The notes under the pieces: model-generated
Seen by the model: only the letters and a program-made list of their open reading frames with translations
What the model was told of the DNA's origin: nothing
The model's database searches: none
Made by a program: the position numbers and the translations under genes
DNA from: Auricularia sp. M13
Taxonomy: Eukaryota > Basidiomycota > Agaricomycetes > Auriculariales > Auriculariaceae
Direction of reading: 5' to 3'
NCBI GenBank assembly: GCA_037042915.1
Contig: CM073198.1
Location: forward strand, 3,658,001-3,722,000
DNA: 64,000 bases
Part shown: in pieces, positions 21,406 through 33,654 of the stretch
Layout of the letters: the number at the start of each line of letters is the position of its first letter
How positions within the stretch are numbered: position 1 is the first letter of the stretch

Positions 21406-24400
21406 CGGCAGGATGCTCACCAGCACTTCATCAGTTTAGCCAGCAGCTGGTCATCAATGGGCAATGGCCTCAATCCTTCAGCATTAGCTGTGCATATCAG
21501 TGTTTAATTTATTTTTGTTGGTGGAATGGTCATTGGCATTCAATTGGCTTTGCCAGCAGCAGCTCAGAAATGGCTGCTGATCTTTTCAAGCCATTGTCAG
21601 ATGCCATGCAAACTCGCCCTTAACGAATCAATCAATGATGAAGCAGGAAATGGCACTTAAGGCAATACTTGGCCACCAGCAAAGGAATGCTTGGCCGCTG
21701 GCGAAGTAGGCCGGCGAAAGAGTATTTGGCAGCTACACCACTTTTTCCAGCTGTCCAATGCAACAGAAAAGCCCTCAAAGTGTCTATCAGCATAGTTTTC
21801 AGTGCCTGGCAAAGGAACACTCAGCTGCTGGCGAAGAAAGGCTTGGCTGCTGACGAACGCACATACCTCTGCCGGCGAACAAATATGTGGCCGCCGGCGA
21901 AGTGTTCAGTGGCGGATGATGGCCAGATATCACTGAAATGAATCTCTTTGAAACTTCGACTGTATGAACCCATATATATTCACATTGTCCCAGCGAATTA
22001 TCAGCCTCCAAGATGGTCCTAATAGAGAGCTATTCATGCATGAAGTGAGGAATCAGAACAGGTCAACCATTGCTCCAATCGTCAAGCTCAAATGGTAAAA
22101 GTGTGCTGGTTGACATCTCTGAAGATGGTCCAGGCTGTGAATTGTGAGTAAATGCATTGGTCGGTGCTCGGTGCAAATGGCCACTTTTTGCTCAACAATG
22201 ATCAGTTCGCCCAGAGAGGGTTTGTTAATTATATCCTTAGCAAATCTCGCTGCGGGTTGAAGGACAACATAAAAGATTTTCGAGATATTGTGCAGGTCTG
22301 TATATTTTGAAATGATGGTGCAGTGCACATTTTTCGCCGGCCGGCCTTCCAAGGCCAATAGACCTCAGACTTTGAGGTCAGACATTGCTCCACACATGCT
22401 GATCTATTTGAATGTGTCCATAACATTCAATCCTAGAGTTTGGCTGCAGGGGATGCGGAATTGGTGGAGGAATTGCATTCGCAAATCCGATCCTCAGTTT
22501 CTGTCCAGAAGTACCTTCACCCAGAGTGCATTTGTTAATTATATTCTTAGCAACTTAGGGTGCATATGCCAGAACATCATACAAGATTTTGGAAATAGTT
22601 TTCAGGGCTGTATATTTTGAGGCTATGGTGGGGTGAGCGGTTTATCGCTCCAAGCCTTCCCACCCTCCTAGACCTCAGTACCCGACCTTATAACATGCTC
22701 TAAGCCCATGGGACTATTGTATAGTATGCCTACATGAGCCTCCTGAAGTTTGAATGCAATTGATTAAGAACTGGTGGAGAAATGACATGCGCATGTGGTG
22801 GAACTGAGTTGCAGCCAAGTTCACCATGAATTGCACATGCAACCTACCCCACCTTCCAGGTCAAGTGTCTCAGCGCCCATATAACACGTTATCTCAAGGA
22901 TGGCATTGGGTACACTAGTTTTATGAGGTCTCAGTCCCTGAGAAGCATGGACTGGAGTGTGGAGTAGGTTCCAACTGCTTATCCTGGTGAACAGACTGCA
23001 ACTCACACCACACTCCAGTCCATGCTACTCAGGGACTGAGACCTCATAAAACTAGTGTACCCAATGCCATCCTTGAGATAACGTGTTATATGGGCGCTGA
23101 GACACTTGACCTGGAAGGTGGGGTAGGTTGCATGTGCAATTCATGGTGAACTTGGCTGCAACTCAGTTCCACCACATGCGCATGTCATTTCTCCACCAGT
23201 TCTTAATCAATTGCATTCAAACTTCAGGAGGCTCATGTAGGCATACTATACAATAGTCCCATGGGCTTAGAGCATGTTATAAGGTCGGGTACTGAGGTCT
23301 AGGAGGGTGGGAAGGCTTGGAGCGATAAACCGCTCACCCCACCATAGCCTCAAAATATACAGCCCTGAAAACTATTTCCAAAATCTTGTATGATGTTCTG
23401 GCATATGCACCCTAAGTTGCTAAGAATATAATTAACAAATGCACTCTGGGTGAAGGTACTTCTGGACAGAAACTGAGGATCGGATTTGCGAATGCAATTC
23501 CTCCACCAATTCCGCATCCCCTGCAGCCAAACTCTAGGATTGAATGTTATGGACACATTCAAATAGATCAGCATGTGTGGAGCAATGTCTGACCTCAAAG
23601 TCTGAGGTCTATTGGCCTTGGAAGGCCGGCCGGCGAAAATGTGCACTGCACCATCATTTCAAAATATACAGACCTGCACAATATCTCGAAAATCTTTTAT
23701 GTTGTCCTTCAACCCGCAGCGAGATTTGCTAAGGATATAATTAACAAACCCTCTCTGGGCGAACTGATCATTGTTGAGCAAAAAGTGGCCATTTGCACCG
23801 AGCACCGACCAATGCATTTACTCACAATTCACAGCCTGGACCATCTTCAGAGATGTCAACCAGCACACTTTTACCATTTGAGCTTGACGATTGGAGCAAT
23901 GGTTGACCTGTTCTGATTCCTCACTTCATGCATGAATAGCTCTCTATTAGGACCATCTTGGAGGCTGATAATTCGCTGGGACAATGTGAATATATATGGG
24001 TTCATACAGTCGAAGTTTCAAAGAGATTCATTTCAGTGATATCTGGCCATCATCCGCCACTGAACACTTCGCCGGCGGCCACATATTTGTTCGCCGGCAG
24101 AGGTATGTGCGTTCGTCAGCAGCCAAGCCTTTCTTCGCCAGCAGCTGAGTGTTCCTTTGCCAGGCACTGAAAACTATGCTGATAGACACTTTGAGGGCTT
24201 TTCTGTTGCATTGGACAGCTGGAAAAAGTGGTGTAGCTGCCAAATACTCTTTCGCCGGCCTACTTCGCCAGCGGCCAAGCATTCCTTTGCTGGTGGCCAA
24301 GTATTGCCTTAAGTGCCATTTCCTGCTTCATCATTGATTGATTCGTTAAGGGCGAGTTTGCATGGCATCTGACAATGGCTTGAAAAGATCAGCAGCCATT

Positions 24401-24563
24401 TCTGAGCTGCTGCTGGCAAAGCCAATTGAATGCCAATGACCATTCCACCAACAAAAATAAATTAAACACTGATATGCACAGCTAATGCTGAAGGATTGAG
24501 GCCATTGCCCATTGATGACCAGCTGCTGGCTAAACTGATGAAGTGCTGGTGAGCATCCTGCCG

Positions 24564-24959
24564 ACGAACAGAAATTAAGCGCCGGTGTGCACGCTCGCCA
24601 CTGAAGGAGAAGAATGTTCGCCGACCAGTATCGGCCATTTCCGACCAGCTGCCGGTGAAGCCGAGGAAGCGCCGGTCCCCGGGCCAGCCGACGAACAGAA
24701 ATTAAGCGCCGGTGTGCATGCTCGCCACCGAACGAGGAAAATGTTCGCCGACCAGTATCGGCCATTTCCGACCAGCCGCTGGCGAAGCCGAGGAAGCGCC
24801 GGTCCCCAGGCCAGCCGACGAACAGAAATTAAGCGCCGGTGTGCACGCTCGCCACCGAACGAGGAAAATGTTCGCCGACCAGTATCGGCCATTTCCGACC
24901 AGCCGCCGGCGAAGCCAAGGAAGCGCCAGTTCCCAGGCTGGCCGGCGAACAATAAATTA
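24564..24959 (-). repeat. About 120-bp tandem repeats in the right foldback arm
   Basis: Reverse-complement counterpart of 21010-21405, with the same number of units. Confidence 0.85.
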
Positions 24960-25310
24960 AGCGCCGGTGGTCATGATGGCCGACGAAGCATTGGACAGCC
25001 CGACGATCAATTTTCGGATCTTTCCGACCGGTCCCGAGGCCAGTAGCGCCAGCTCCGGGAGTTGCCGGAAGCGCTGGTGGCCGCCGTCGAGCAGGGGGCG
25101 GCCGCCAGTGAGCAGGCTGTGATGGCCGATGAGCGGAGGGCGGCGGCCGACGAGCGCGCGGCGGTGGCCGCTTAAACGACGGCACCGCCGGCCAACGTCG
25201 CCAGCGGCCGACGCAGCCTGGCCGCCGGACAAATTTAAGGGGGGTTGTTCTGATACTGGGAAACCCCCCTTCGGATGTATTTTTAAGTTCCGTGGTGACT
25301 GCCTGGGGTG

Positions 25311-25318
25311 ATCTCACA
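25311..25318. repeat. Foldback element target-site duplication, right
   Basis: ATCTCACA, identical to 20651-20658. Collapsing the two copies restores the host reading frame. Confidence 0.85.
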
Positions 25319-27679
25319 CCCCAACTCCCTATCTGCGCATTGTGCACTGGCTTCTGTCACTCATGGAGCACCATGTGGCGATTGCCTCTCCACGGACGCT
25401 TCTTCGCGATGAAGCAGTCCGGGCAGGTGTCAAGCGCATCCTGCACACCCCTTTCGGCATTGCTCCTTGCCTCACAGAGCTGCATCCTTCGTTGGACAAC
25501 TACGAGCATCTGGATGGAATCATCAAGAGCTATCGAACCAGGGTGTTTCCATTCGGTACCGACTGGGCGGGTGGGTTCTTTGATCTACTCATTCGCGCTG
25601 CTATTCCCCTGCTGACGCGCAAAACAGGGGTACAGGACTTGTGTAAGCAGCATCAGACTTTCCCTCCCGAGTACCGGTACATCCGCCGTGTCGAAGAGAT
25701 CTCTTTGGACGTGGGAGGTGGTGAAGTTGTTCGTGTGCGCTTCATCGTGTGCATGCTCGCCGCCATGTCTCGCCACTTCCTTTGCACCGCGTTTTGGAGC
25801 TTGATACCTCACACAAGCGCATCAGGAATTGGCTTGAGCTCACCTTGGGCGAGTGGAGAAATGATATCAATCGGAGTAAGATCGTGTCTTCTGTCCCCCT
25901 TCAAGTTTGTTTTTTATGTGGCTAATGTGAATTGGCAGGTATAACACTTGCCCGAGTCTTCTGGAACTCACAGAGTGCAGTTGCACATTGCCATGCCCTT
26001 GAGCTGATCTTGGACGTCATCCGCGAAGACTGTGGTACCGTTCCCCTGTTTCGACACCTCTGCACTGCCGAAGAACACGCCCTGCTCTGCCGCCTCGAGC
26101 TTGTGCTCGTTGATGACCATAAAGGCCAATCCCTCGGTGCGTCTCAAAATTCAGAATCGATTCTCAAGGCCTAAACACATTTGTAGAAGTTGGATTATTC
26201 ATTGCCAAGCTCACATCGAGGCTAGGCGACCGGCTTGACCTGTTCGAGACGCACCGCAGGCTTGCCGACCTGGACCCCTATGACCACTTGTGTCGTATTC
26301 TGTGTTTATGCCTTATGCACTATGTGCGTCACGTCCGGCCATTCAAAGGCAAGGAGACCGACGCTGTGTACTTCGCAATGCTGAGCCTGGCATCTGCTGA
26401 CCCACTGCCGAACTTTGAGGGACTGGTTTCCCTGATAAAACTCACGGGTTCAAAGGATGCAAAAAGTACGTTTGGGAGCCTTGAAAGTGCCTACATACTC
26501 CTGACAGTGCAGCAGACTGGCTTGCTGAAAAGGAGATCTCCAATCGCAGCGGCTTGCGTGCGCTCTATCAGCCCCTCAGTTTCATTCCGGCACACATATG
26601 GAAATCTGCGCCGTCAAGCACCAACGCGCGAGAGTCAGCGCAGGGTCGCGATATTCTGTCCGGAAAAGGTCTGAACCTCGTCGGCGGTGTTCTCACCACC
26701 TGGTTCGACGATCGCGACGAAATGCAGAGCCTAAATTCGCACCTCAATTATGGGATCTCTCGCCACTATGTTGAACCAACGGTTGGGTATTGCGCAATGC
26801 GCTCTCTGGTGCGCAACGGTACGAATCACTGTTCCTTGTAACGGATAGTCTACTCATCCCTCCGCTTCCCCAGCCAAGCAGGGGAAACGCACCGCTGATG
26901 AGGCCGATGTCAACATCACCATTGCTGTGGGAAACATTGCTGTGTTGCAGGGTCAGCTGCAAGCTTCGAGGGCGGCCATCGACACCGCGCCAACCGCAGC
27001 TGCTCAGGCGAAACGGCAGCGTTTGCACGAGGCTACCCTGCAGACTCTGGCGGAGGAAACTCGCCGCCTTCCTTCCCTACTTTCCAAGGGCTCAGGCCGC
27101 TTATCAGTCGACCTTGAAGTCGCCCAAGCCGGCCAGGGAAGCGTGAGCCTCGTTGATTCATTCAAAACACGCGATCAACTTGAACAGCACTTGTATGCTG
27201 CTCATACGGTATCATGGGTTAAGTCTCCACTGAATGCCTTTCAGATTGTGCCAGAGGAACGACATGCTGAAGGTCCTGTGCAAACATGAAAATCTGAAGG
27301 TAACGGGCCGCAAGCAAGCACTCATCGATCGTCTACTGGATAAGTATTTTCCGTGTATCTCAGGGTATTTGAAAAGTTTATTACGGTCTCTGGATATGTT
27401 ACTGATGCTCCTTTCAGTCAAGATATGAGCCAGCAAGTCGCCTCGAGCAGCGCGGTGCACGGGAGCGGATCTGCCATCGCAGCAAATGTCGAACACCAGC
27501 ATCCCGATGCTCGATCCAGTGCAGCGCAGTATGCGGTCCTCTTCGACGTAAATACGTACGAAGGAAGTACCGACCAAGATGCACTGGAGCCGGACGATGC
27601 GATGACCGGTTTTGTCCCCGACAGTGATGCGTCTGCCGGACCGTACTTTAGCTACCTGGACATGCTCTTGAAGGATTGA

Positions 27680-28690
27680 AACCTATTCTTGACATCCTGT
27701 TAATTAATTCATATCATATCTTTCCCTATCACATCTTTCTTCAATTAGCGTACTCAAGAGTCCAGATTGTTTGTGATACTGTTATTACTGTACAGGTCGA
27801 TCCAAGTGACCGGACATGCTCAAAGATGGGCAATAAATGCGAATCAATGTATTGTCGACGATGGATGTGTTGCTGGTTCTTACAATTGGATGCCTGCCTA
27901 CGATTTCCTATGAACGACTGTATTTACGGCAATCATGCGCGTATCTCCGTGGGGCCGAGCCGGCGCTTCAAGTAACACATGTCACGGAGTGACATGTCGA
28001 ACATCCACCTGCACGTCGAACATCTCCTGCACTGTGATCGGGCTGCCTGAGCTTACTAGAAAGTGATCGAAAGAGCTGGGTCTACCGGTCACTGCTGATG
28101 CTGGCATGCCTTCTGCTTGCGTGCGCAAACAGACTCAGACTGCTTCCCAATCTCTTGACTTTGACTGACGGACTCGAATGCTTCATCTTGGCCTCGGCAG
28201 TGCGGTTAAGTACGGTGGGCGGGTCCGACTCTACAGCCCGACGACGTCGCTGCCCACCGCCCAGACCCATCGCTGTGTGAGTCCGCGAACTGAAACTGTG
28301 CTTTCCGATCGGACCTTTGTGTATTTGGAATTGCGCACGCGAGGCTCTGCCTATGCAGGATTTCGGTTGCTTGTTGTCGATTCGACTTCCCGTGCAGCCT
28401 CAGTATCAACCCTCCCAGCCACAAAAATAACTCTCAGACAGCTCTCTCAGGCTGTAAGTACCTTCAAGTTGAAGTTCTGCCGCTTACTCGACATGACAAT
28501 GTGAGCACCAGCTTCATTTTCGTAGCTCCCAAACGGCAGAACCAGCGCAGAAAAGCGTACACTTCGGTCATGCGAACGTTACAGTAATGGTACAGTACAG
28601 GGCGGATAAACGAAGAATGGGACTCGGGAGGCGCGGGCCCGCAAGAACTGACACCAAGAGCCGCAGTCGCCTCCAGTCTTTTGCGCGTAT
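27680..28690. other. Intergenic region with a perfect short palindrome
   Basis: No convincing gene. ACATGTCAC-GGA-GTGACATGT (27977-27997) is a perfect inverted repeat with a 3-bp centre, possibly a dimeric regulator site or a hairpin near the 3' end of the MULE-like gene. The remainder has only short shadow frames. Confidence 0.4.
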
Positions 28691-28791
28691 TCAAAGGTTT
28701 CGCTCGGTCTCCCCGAGTCGGTCGGGCGATACCCACTCCATAGCCATACCCTCCTCCTCCATCGCAGTCGCAGGGGCCTTCGCAGCAGACC
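28691..28791 (-). pseudogene. 3' end of the gene split by the giant element
   Basis: Read on the minus strand from the 11-bp repeat, the frame continues AAKAPATAMEEEGMAMEW and runs to a TGA at 28691. It is in phase with the ORF at 54206-53616 when one copy of the repeat is removed. The ATG-rich acidic stretch is unremarkable; the evidence is the exact phase and the shared 11 bp. Confidence 0.7.
28781..28791. repeat. Putative target-site duplication of the giant element, left
   Basis: CGCAGCAGACC, repeated at 53616-53626 directly outside the inverted terminal arrays. Confidence 0.7.
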
Positions 28792-28804
28792 GGGGGTAGA
28801 GAAA

Positions 28805-29027
28805 GTGACGCGCAGAGACGCGCAGAGACGCGCAGAGCATATCTCCCTCAAATCTTTACATAATCACACGATCCTTACCTCAATAGATAGCCAATATTTT
28901 TCCAAATATTATAGTGATTTTAGCTGAATTTTAAAGGCCCTAAATCCGGCAATGTTCGTTAATATGTCTAAATGTGCGCGTCACTCTTGCGCGTCACCGC
29001 GCATCTCCCTGCGCGTCATGCGCGTCT
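28805..29027 (+). repeat. Left terminal GCGCGTC/GACGCGC arrays
   Basis: Outer cluster 28805-28837 has three to four units of GAGACGCGCA after GTGACGCGC. An inner cluster at 28974-29027 has four units of GCGCGTCAC/GCGCGTCATGC in the other orientation. The spacing of about 150 bp is similar to that of the right end clusters. Confidence 0.8.
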
Positions 29028-29489
29028 GCCCCTGGGAGGTATGTAACTACATGAAATCATATTATAAGCCTGTAAGATGGCTTACTACACCAGAATTGCC
29101 TCTTGGACAGTCACTGTCACACGTGAGTTGAATGCAAATGCACAATCTCAACTTCGAGCTCAGACCTTCTGGCTAACCTGCATCCAGACGCATACAATGA
29201 GCTATGAAGGATGAGTTCCTAAGTGAGGCTTGTCATGCATTGGGAGGGAAGTGGTCTTGCAGTGTTTCTGTCCTATGAATGGCTGACCTTGAATCTGAGT
29301 ATAATTTCGAAGTCAGCTGTTTGCTCCTTGTCTTCCTACCACCACCATCGCTTCCCTGCTTCCACTCTACCTCAAACTTGTCACCCCTCAGGGTAAAATC
29401 ACTTCGTGTGGTTTATCCTTAGTTGCTCTCATTTGAGAACGATTAAAAATCTTACTGTTCTCATTTGAGAGCGGTTAATCCTACACCTT

Positions 29490-30660
29490 GTGGACCGGCT
29501 TCTGATTCGTGGCGCTCTGTGCTCATCCCAGATTTTGGTGATAGAGTACTATATTCCTGCTCCTGACTTTGCCTGTGTCTCTGTGCTGGGGACAGGTGGT
29601 AACCTTTGCAGCGCCTTGTTTAGGATACTACTGCGTATACTGGCAACAATCCTTGTCTGCACTCTCTGTTGGGCTCTGGTCTTGTGTCTCTGCTCTGTTA
29701 GCTTCTGTGTCTAGTATCTGGATACTGCTGTCTTTACTTTGTGGTTATGCTCGCTCCAGGAACCTGCTAATCGCTTTATTGATTCTGGTAATTATCTCCC
29801 TGTGGAGGTATCTATTAATCTGACCATATTATAGGTTCTGTGATGTTTCTCTTCCAAAAGTTCTTCCCAAAAGCCAGATCTGAGCCACGTGGTAAGTAAA
29901 ATCATGGACCCTTTGCTTTATATCTCAAACTTTTCCAGCTCCCATCACACCGGCGCCCAATCACTACGTCAACATAATTGATTCTGTTGGTAAGAGGTGG
30001 TCACCACCTTCTGAAATATATCATTCTTACACAAACAAGGGTCCTTAATTGCACAGCTTCCAGAGCAACAAGGTACGGAAATCGTGACATTTTCCCCAAG
30101 GTTATCTAAAGAGTCTCTAGTTATTCAGTTCCTCAAAACCAAAAGCCACTCCTTTACAGGCCTCTCATCTTGTAGGCTACATCAATGCCATTCTTACAGA
30201 TGTATTAATGCTTGCATAACAGCTATAGCAACCTACCCATCAGGTGGATTTGTGATGTGTGTCAATGCACTGGGTATGCCTCATTACTTCCTTTCAGACT
30301 CTTATTCATCTGTATCTTTGCAGGGCACTCCTTGGCTGTTCTCCCTCTCCTCGATGGTATATTTCATTAAGTTTTGAGTTGACTTTCGATTCACTTATGT
30401 GTATAATGTAGTGGATCCGCTGCGTTCCCATGTACTCTCCCAATCCAAGAGCAAGGCACCCTCTGTATTATCTGGAAATCATCATGGGTCCCATAGTAAG
30501 ATAGAATCCACTAGCATGTCTAATTCTAATGTCTACTTCCAGACTCCAAAGTGCCAATATCCAACAACATCTCCATTGTAGTTGGCCATCCACCGGCGCA
30601 AACACAAACTTTGGTTGCACCTTCACACGTCCATCCTGGTGCACCATTACCAGGCAAGAG
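29490..30660 (+). CDS. Possible intron-rich small-exon gene in the left arm, unknown
   Basis: Exact exons cannot be fixed. There is a hydrophobic stretch (29569-29823, VGLWSCVSALLASVSSIWIL and LLIALLILVIISLW) suggesting two membrane spans. After it, several 40-90 bp blocks are bounded by donor/acceptor-like sequences (GTAAGT near 29892, GTAAGA near 29990, and TTTCCAG, TTACAG, TTTGCAG, TTCCAG acceptors). The composition is AT-rich, as in the gene at 50029-52767. No domain recognised. Confidence 0.3.
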
Positions 30661-31211
30661 GATTAATAATAGATGATAATATGGCACACATGCGCTCAAT
30701 CAGACCAGGTTAAGGAGTGTATATAGTTCTGTTCAAGTTCTTGTATAGTGCCACTGTGATTGAAAATTTTCCCTGCGATTGATCATACACACTCTGTGTT
30801 TACAATCATGCAGTCAGCTACCTACGTATCGCTGTGATCAATGGGCACTGCAAGCATAAAGTACTGACCAGAAACTTCAAAGTCTCAGTGATTAATGAAT
30901 AATCACTGCGTCTGGCATGGACTATCCACTGTGAACGGATGTCTGATTGAATACCTCACTCCAGAATAATCAGAGACCTTCAATGATCAATCTTCACCAA
31001 AATAAATCATAGGATGGGAAAGTTCGAGCGTCAATGATTGATGCTGACGTCATGACTGATCACAGCTTAGAGCATGGACTATCCACTATGAATACGCATT
31101 GATTGAAACACGGTCTCCAAATTAATCACAGTGGTATTATTAATCATGACTATACAGAGCAAAGTACAAAACCACCACCAAAAGGATCAAACACAAACAA
31201 CAAACACTAAG
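30661..31211. other. AT-rich inner end of the left arm with TGATCA/TGATTAAT words
   Basis: Scattered TGATCA and related words (for example near 30778, 30834, 30983 and 31057) and a repeated phrase GCATGGACTATCCACT (near 30916 and 31072). No gene is supported. Confidence 0.5.
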
Positions 31212-33420
31212 CTACACGCGGACCCTTCTTGGTCTTCTTCGAATCAAACACGACTGGCGTTCGTGTTGCACGCCCCCGAGTACGCGTGCTTGGCGCATCA
31301 CCAGCGTCGACAACAGTCTTGGCTCTCTTTGCAGCAGGCGCCGTGCTCACATTGTTGTCAGGTTTCCTTGGAAGAGAATGTCATTAGAATATTGGTACTC
31401 AAGGATGACATGCAACTTACTTGCGCTTGGTCCCCGCCTTCGCGACTGCCGCCACCGTTGCTCCGGATTGAGGCGCAGCGTCAGCATTAGAGTCTGCAGC
31501 CGACAGTGACTGCGCCGCCAGACCAGCCTGTTTTGCACCACGTCCGGAGCGCTGTGCCTGGGCTCTACCATGACCACGACCACGACCACGACCTGCAGGC
31601 TGGCCACGGTCCGGTGCATCGTCGTCAGCTTCCTGCGCCGCTGCTCCGTCCATCGGTGGCTCAGGGGTTGCAACACTAGGAACAGGCGTCATCGCCTTTG
31701 CAGCTGCGGCGTCTTTGGCAGCATCATCGCTCCGCTCAAGAGCAGGCTGCGATGGAGCTGGGGTAGGTACTGGAACGGTCTGTTGAGGTGGCTGGCCACC
31801 ACCAGCGGCTGCGTCACCCGTGCCCTCCACGGTCTGTGATCCGCTGGTGGACTGGTGGGCTGCAGTGGCCCCGGCCTTCTGTGCCGCTTTCCTACGTCAC
31901 TGGGTCAATCACCGCTCCGGTTTTTTTATTTTAATGAAGGACGCACTGGGCCTCGCGCTTGCGCAGTTTCTTCTGAAACCTGTTGGCTCGGAAGGTGTCC
32001 ATCGTGCGCGTAATGGCCGCTTGATGGTACCCAAATCGCAAGGGCTCCTCGACCTTGCTCCTGTGCAGCTGGCACTTGCGAAGGTGCTCGTATAAGGCCA
32101 AGAATTGCTGCTCTGGCATTTCCTCTGGGTTGCGCAGCACAACACCCTCGGGAACACGGGAAGGCGTCACGAACTCGTTTGGATTTTGCGAAAGCTCGTC
32201 CCAGAATGCCTTCGGGTCGTCCAGGGGCACATCGGTTGAAACTGTTGACTGTCAATTCAAGGAAGTACAGATAATCAGAGTTTGACGTACGAAAGAACAT
32301 GACCTCAAGATGCTTCTTCAGCGCCTGCCGCAACTTGAGCAACTCAGGTCCCGCCGGGCTGTCCGATATCGGCGGCAGTGGTAAGCAGAAATTTTCTGCG
32401 AAGGGGTTAAGCAAATGAATGCATGAAGATGCCCAGGCGGCATACCAGCGACGGTGTCGTCTTCATACGTTGACCAGATCTTCGCAACAGAAGTTTTATA
32501 CTCGTCAATGTCGTACCAACGTTGGATGTCGGGGTGTGAGGCCCAGAAATTCCTACTCAAATGAGTAAGAGTCACACAGAGTAAAACCCGCCATACCTAA
32601 AGCGATGCACGGCCTTGTCCTCCTCGCCAACGTAAAAGCCCTGCACAATGCACACAAACGTTTTTCCAAGGCCTCGTTCCTTAATCTTATCCTCGACGCG
32701 CTCCTGGAACCAGCCCGCAAAGCCCCTCTGCCGACTGCAGGCAAAGTCAGAAGAACACCGGCAGCATGAGCCAAACGCACTCTTGTACGACAGATGCAAG
32801 CGCAGTACGCTCCTCCTCCTCCTCCTTCCGGATCTTAGCCAATTTCTCCCACTTGGTGCGCTCGGCCTCTGGGATAGACTCGAAGAGACGCTTCAGCGTG
32901 CGCTTCCTCTCGCCGATATATTCAGGCGGAAGCTTCTTCGGAGCACCACTGACGCCGAGTGCAGCAAGAGTTTCACGGTGGAGGTGCTTCTTGTTCTCGA
33001 CAACCGCGGCCCAAAGCTCTGACGGCGTAGTCGACCGGAGAGGACTATCATCACTAGCCCCGCCGCGCTCCTCGAACTTGGCCAGCACAGCAAGTTTCTT
33101 CCCGTCCGTGTGGTTTCGCAACCATCGCTCCGACGCCTGAATACAGTCAGCTCAGAGTAAGAAGTTTGCTGTCTACTTGCCTTGAGCAGCTCATCAAAAG
33201 TCCACAGTGATCCATCCTCGTTGCGCGGGTTGCCATCATAGTCAGGCTGGGAGAAGGGCTGGAGCTTATAGTCCTCCATATAGTCCCTCAGCAGTCGGAA
33301 GAACTCCCCCTCGCGGCGGACACCTTTCTGCCTGTCTATAGCGTGAGCGTCGACCAGCGGCCTAAGCTTCGGTTCGGCCCATTCGACAAACGCCTGCGTA
33401 AGCTGTAGAGTGCGGCCCAT
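31212..33420 (-). CDS. Basidiomycete-expanded protein with HMG-like segment
   Basis: A multi-exon minus-strand gene starting at ATG 33420 and ending at TAG 31212. Verified junctions include GTGCGT...ACGTAG near 31950-31890 and GTAAGT...TTCCAAG near 31415-31365, both keeping phase. The N-terminal part has WAEPKLRPLVDAHAID. A central segment, PSELWAAVVENKKHLHRETL followed by GERKRTLKRLFESIPEAERT, has the spacing of an HMG-box-like helical module. The C-terminus is Ala/Pro/Gln-rich with an RGRGRGHGR patch and ends in a basic tail (KKTKKGPRVA) suited to nuclear localisation or DNA binding. I know this type only as an uncharacterised family expanded in Agaricomycetes. It is cargo of the giant element; function unknown. 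Confidence 0.6.
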
Positions 33421-33473
33421 GGTTAGCGAGAAAGAGAGGGAAAGACGTGAACCACGTACTGCTGCAGCCGCCT

Positions 33474-33480
33474 CTTATAG
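33474..33480 (-). promoter_or_regulatory. TATA box of the HMG-like gene
   Basis: CTATAAG on the minus strand, about 55 bp before the ATG at 33420. Confidence 0.5.
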
Positions 33481-33654
33481 TGGTGGGTGACCACGGCTTG
33501 TTCGCCACTGACCACCGGTCAATGCGAGACCACGCCCGCGCGCACCACCGGCCTTAGCCGCCAATAAGCTCATCCCATGAAGCTCCCATTTCGCAAGAAA
33601 GGCGCGGCGCGAAGGCGCAAGGAGAGGAGAGAGCGATATTTGAGGCATGTAGGA

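Larger units (their letters stand above)
20659..25310. mobile_element. Giant palindromic foldback-type DNA element
   Basis: Left arm 20659-22962 (2304 bp) and right arm 23008-25310 (2303 bp) are inverted copies. Paired coordinates sum to 45969 in the outer part and 45970 in the inner part, so I infer one 1-bp indel (a T run near 22332) plus rare mismatches. The loop is only about 45 bp. The terminus is CACCCCAGGCAGTCACC on each side. Tandem repeats fill part of each arm. No transposase motif is found; all open frames occur twice as mirror images. The element must be mobilised in trans. Confidence 0.9.
19363..27679 (+). pseudogene. MULE-like transposase/SAP-domain gene, split by a foldback element and frameshifted
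   Basis: Exons that join in phase: 19363-19798, 19856-20440, 20491-20658 continued at 25319-25570, 25628 to about 25928, and further exons to 27679. The foldback element plus one TSD copy interrupts the codons for MPSHTP; without it the frame continues TPYLRIVHW. Motifs resemble a basidiomycete-expanded transposase-like family: CEHRRPGNTGHLF, HNHVAPMPS, LHPSLDNYEHLDG, LELDTSHKRI (possible first catalytic Asp), ARVFWNS, and SAPSSTNARES near the end of the core. A SAP DNA-binding motif (LKVLCKHENLKVTGRKQALIDR split over about 27265-27345) precedes an acidic tail. One T appears missing in 25792-25795, which shifts the frame just before LELDTSH. I therefore call it a pseudogene. Family assignment is from memory of motif order. 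Confidence 0.6.

Noticed and set aside
21204-24765. Open frames of 80-170 codons in the foldback element, for example those with MADTGRRTFSS-type repeats
   Set aside because: Each appears twice as a mirror image, follows the tandem repeats and overlaps frames on the other strand; no transposase motif. They are by-products of repeat composition.
28792-31130. Left and right arms as two independent copies of one small transposon in inverted order
   Set aside because: The genes in the two arms are unrelated and point the same way, and the 11-bp repeat plus restored ORF fit a single outer insertion; kept only as part of the composite alternative.
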